A stretch of 64,000 nucleotides of DNA from Salipiger bermudensis. Its GTDB lineage: Bacteria; Pseudomonadota; Alphaproteobacteria; Rhodobacterales; Rhodobacteraceae. Under the pieces are notes generated by a model. The model was not told the DNA's origin. It saw nothing but the letters and a program-made list of their open reading frames with translations, and did no database searches. Positions within the stretch are counted from its first letter, which is position 1. Each line of letters begins with the position of its first letter. A program made the position numbers and the translations under genes. The stretch is taken from the NCBI RefSeq assembly GCF_019801965.1, contig NZ_JAHVIA010000002.1:186001-250000 (forward strand), given 5' to 3'. Positions 63,349 through 64,000 of the stretch are shown piece after piece.

Positions 63349-64000
63349 ATGACCCGGAAACGGTTCGTAACCCTGACGCTGGTGCCGGCGATCGGGCTCC
63401 TGGCTACGCTGGCGCTCGTCTCGATTGCTGGCGCGGTCTGGTTCGCAGTCATGAACCGCACCCTGCGCTCGCCCGACTACGACTTCGTCGGCGCCTACAA
63501 TTTCCTGCGCCTGCTGCGTGACCGGCGCTTCTTCAACGCGCTCGAGATCTCGGCCATCTGGGAGGCGGTCACCGTCGCTGGCACGCTGGCGCTTGCTGTC
63601 TTCCTTGCGGTGCTAATCTTCGAGACCGTTAAGAAGCCCCTCTACCGAAACCTAATCTGCTTCGCCTTCCTTGTGCCGGTGCTGTTGCCGCGTGTCGCCG
63701 CAGCCTTCATCTGGCGGTTCCTCTATTCTCCTTCGCTGGGGGTGCTGAACTATCTCTGCGGCCTCGTGGGGATCGGGCCGGTCGAGTTTCTCGCCGACCC
63801 CTCTCTCGCCCTGATCTCGGTGGCGGCGGTCGACATCTGGCAATGGGGGCTCTTTTTCTCCGTGATCCTGTTGAAGCTGCTCGAGACGCTCCCGCGCGAT
63901 CCCATCGAGGCAGCAATGCTTGACAATGCACGCACTTGGGAAATCCATGCTTTTGTTACGCTGCCGATGCTGAGGGGACCGTTGATCAGTCTCGCGCTGG
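63349..64000 (+). CDS. CUT1-type ABC transporter permease (MalF-like), truncated by the window end
   Basis: The frame is open from the ATG at 63349 (preceded by AAGAAGGATAG) to the window edge, at least 217 residues. Hydrophobic helices appear near 10-33, 70-90 and 100-120. The EAA loop begins EAAMLDNARTWEIHAFVTLPML, which contacts the ATPase. The second permease and the ATPase would follow outside. It completes the binding-protein-permease order. Confidence 0.9.
   Translation, partial: MTRKRFVTLTLVPAIGLLATLALVSIAGAVWFAVMNRTLRSPDYDFVGAYNFLRLLRDRRFFNALEISAIWEAVTVAGTLALAVFLAVLIFETVKKPLYRNLICFAFLVPVLLPRVAAAFIWRFLYSPSLGVLNYLCGLVGIGPVEFLADPSLALISVAAVDIWQWGLFFSVILLKLLETLPRDPIEAAMLDNARTWEIHAFVTLPMLRGPLISLAL

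Overview
The window is one contiguous stretch of high-G+C alphaproteobacterial chromosome. It carries Rhodobacterales hallmarks: GcrA, the Mcl1-type malyl-CoA lyase, the DgcN/DgcA D-amino-acid genes, a chorismate mutase next to folD, and the ybgC-tolQRAB-pal-cpoB-tilS-ftsH order. A roseobacter-group member of the Rhodobacteraceae is the best reading; genus and species cannot be fixed by eye. Most of the window is ordinary core genome: amino-acid, purine, folate and pyridoxal synthesis, envelope, translation and membrane transport.

Layout. 1-6.1 kb: end of an Lrp/AsnC regulator, ilvD, a RimB-RimK fusion protein, a dicarboxylate/amino-acid:cation symporter and a small secreted protein. 6.3-10.5 kb: mcl1, then the dgcN-dgcA-dat operon for D-amino acids. 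10.6-14.2 kb: a PNPOx-like flavin protein, a TIGR03862-type flavoprotein, an HNH protein, a 49-residue membrane protein and a glycosyltransferase. 14.4-28.6 kb: leuS-lptE-holA, then ybgC-tolQ-tolR-tolA-tolB-pal-cpoB-tilS-ftsH and a methyltransferase. 28.7-32.4 kb: MOSC protein, fhs, chorismate mutase and folD (one-carbon folate metabolism). 32.4-36.3 kb (minus strand): ligase-associated helicase, a tiny membrane protein, PdeM and a thioesterase. 36.5-41.5 kb: yghU, purE-purK, the overlapping pdxJ-deaminase-acpS operon and a NUDIX protein. 41.5-46.5 kb: flavin reductase, a gene-free stretch ending in an orphan terminator, an EamA exporter, an ABC-2 permease, gcrA and an AI-2E family exporter. 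46.5-54.0 kb: leuC, leuD and leuB, interrupted by a DUF2945 gene, a two-subunit CoA-transferase and two less certain genes. 54.0-56.8 kb: a Na/Pi cotransporter and a second EamA protein.

At 56.8 kb a tRNA-Pro(CGG) gene is followed 70 bp later by a tyrosine integrase and an overlapping excisionase-like gene. This is the classic left end of a tRNA-integrated island. Base composition drops noticeably, and the apparent cargo, running off the window, is a GlpD-like dehydrogenase, an FGGY sugar/polyol kinase and a CUT1-type ABC importer. Together these look like an import-phosphorylate-oxidise pathway for a polyol.

The less ordinary signals are: a three-copy palindromic intergenic repeat; twin CGAAAAATC palindromes between tolB and pal; a strong terminator at 42.7 kb with no protein gene in front of it (candidate ncRNA); a possibly leaderless 28-codon reading frame in front of leuC; and the tRNA-Pro island with its 166-bp int/xis overlap. 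I saw no CRISPR array, rRNA operon, transposase or prophage structural genes.
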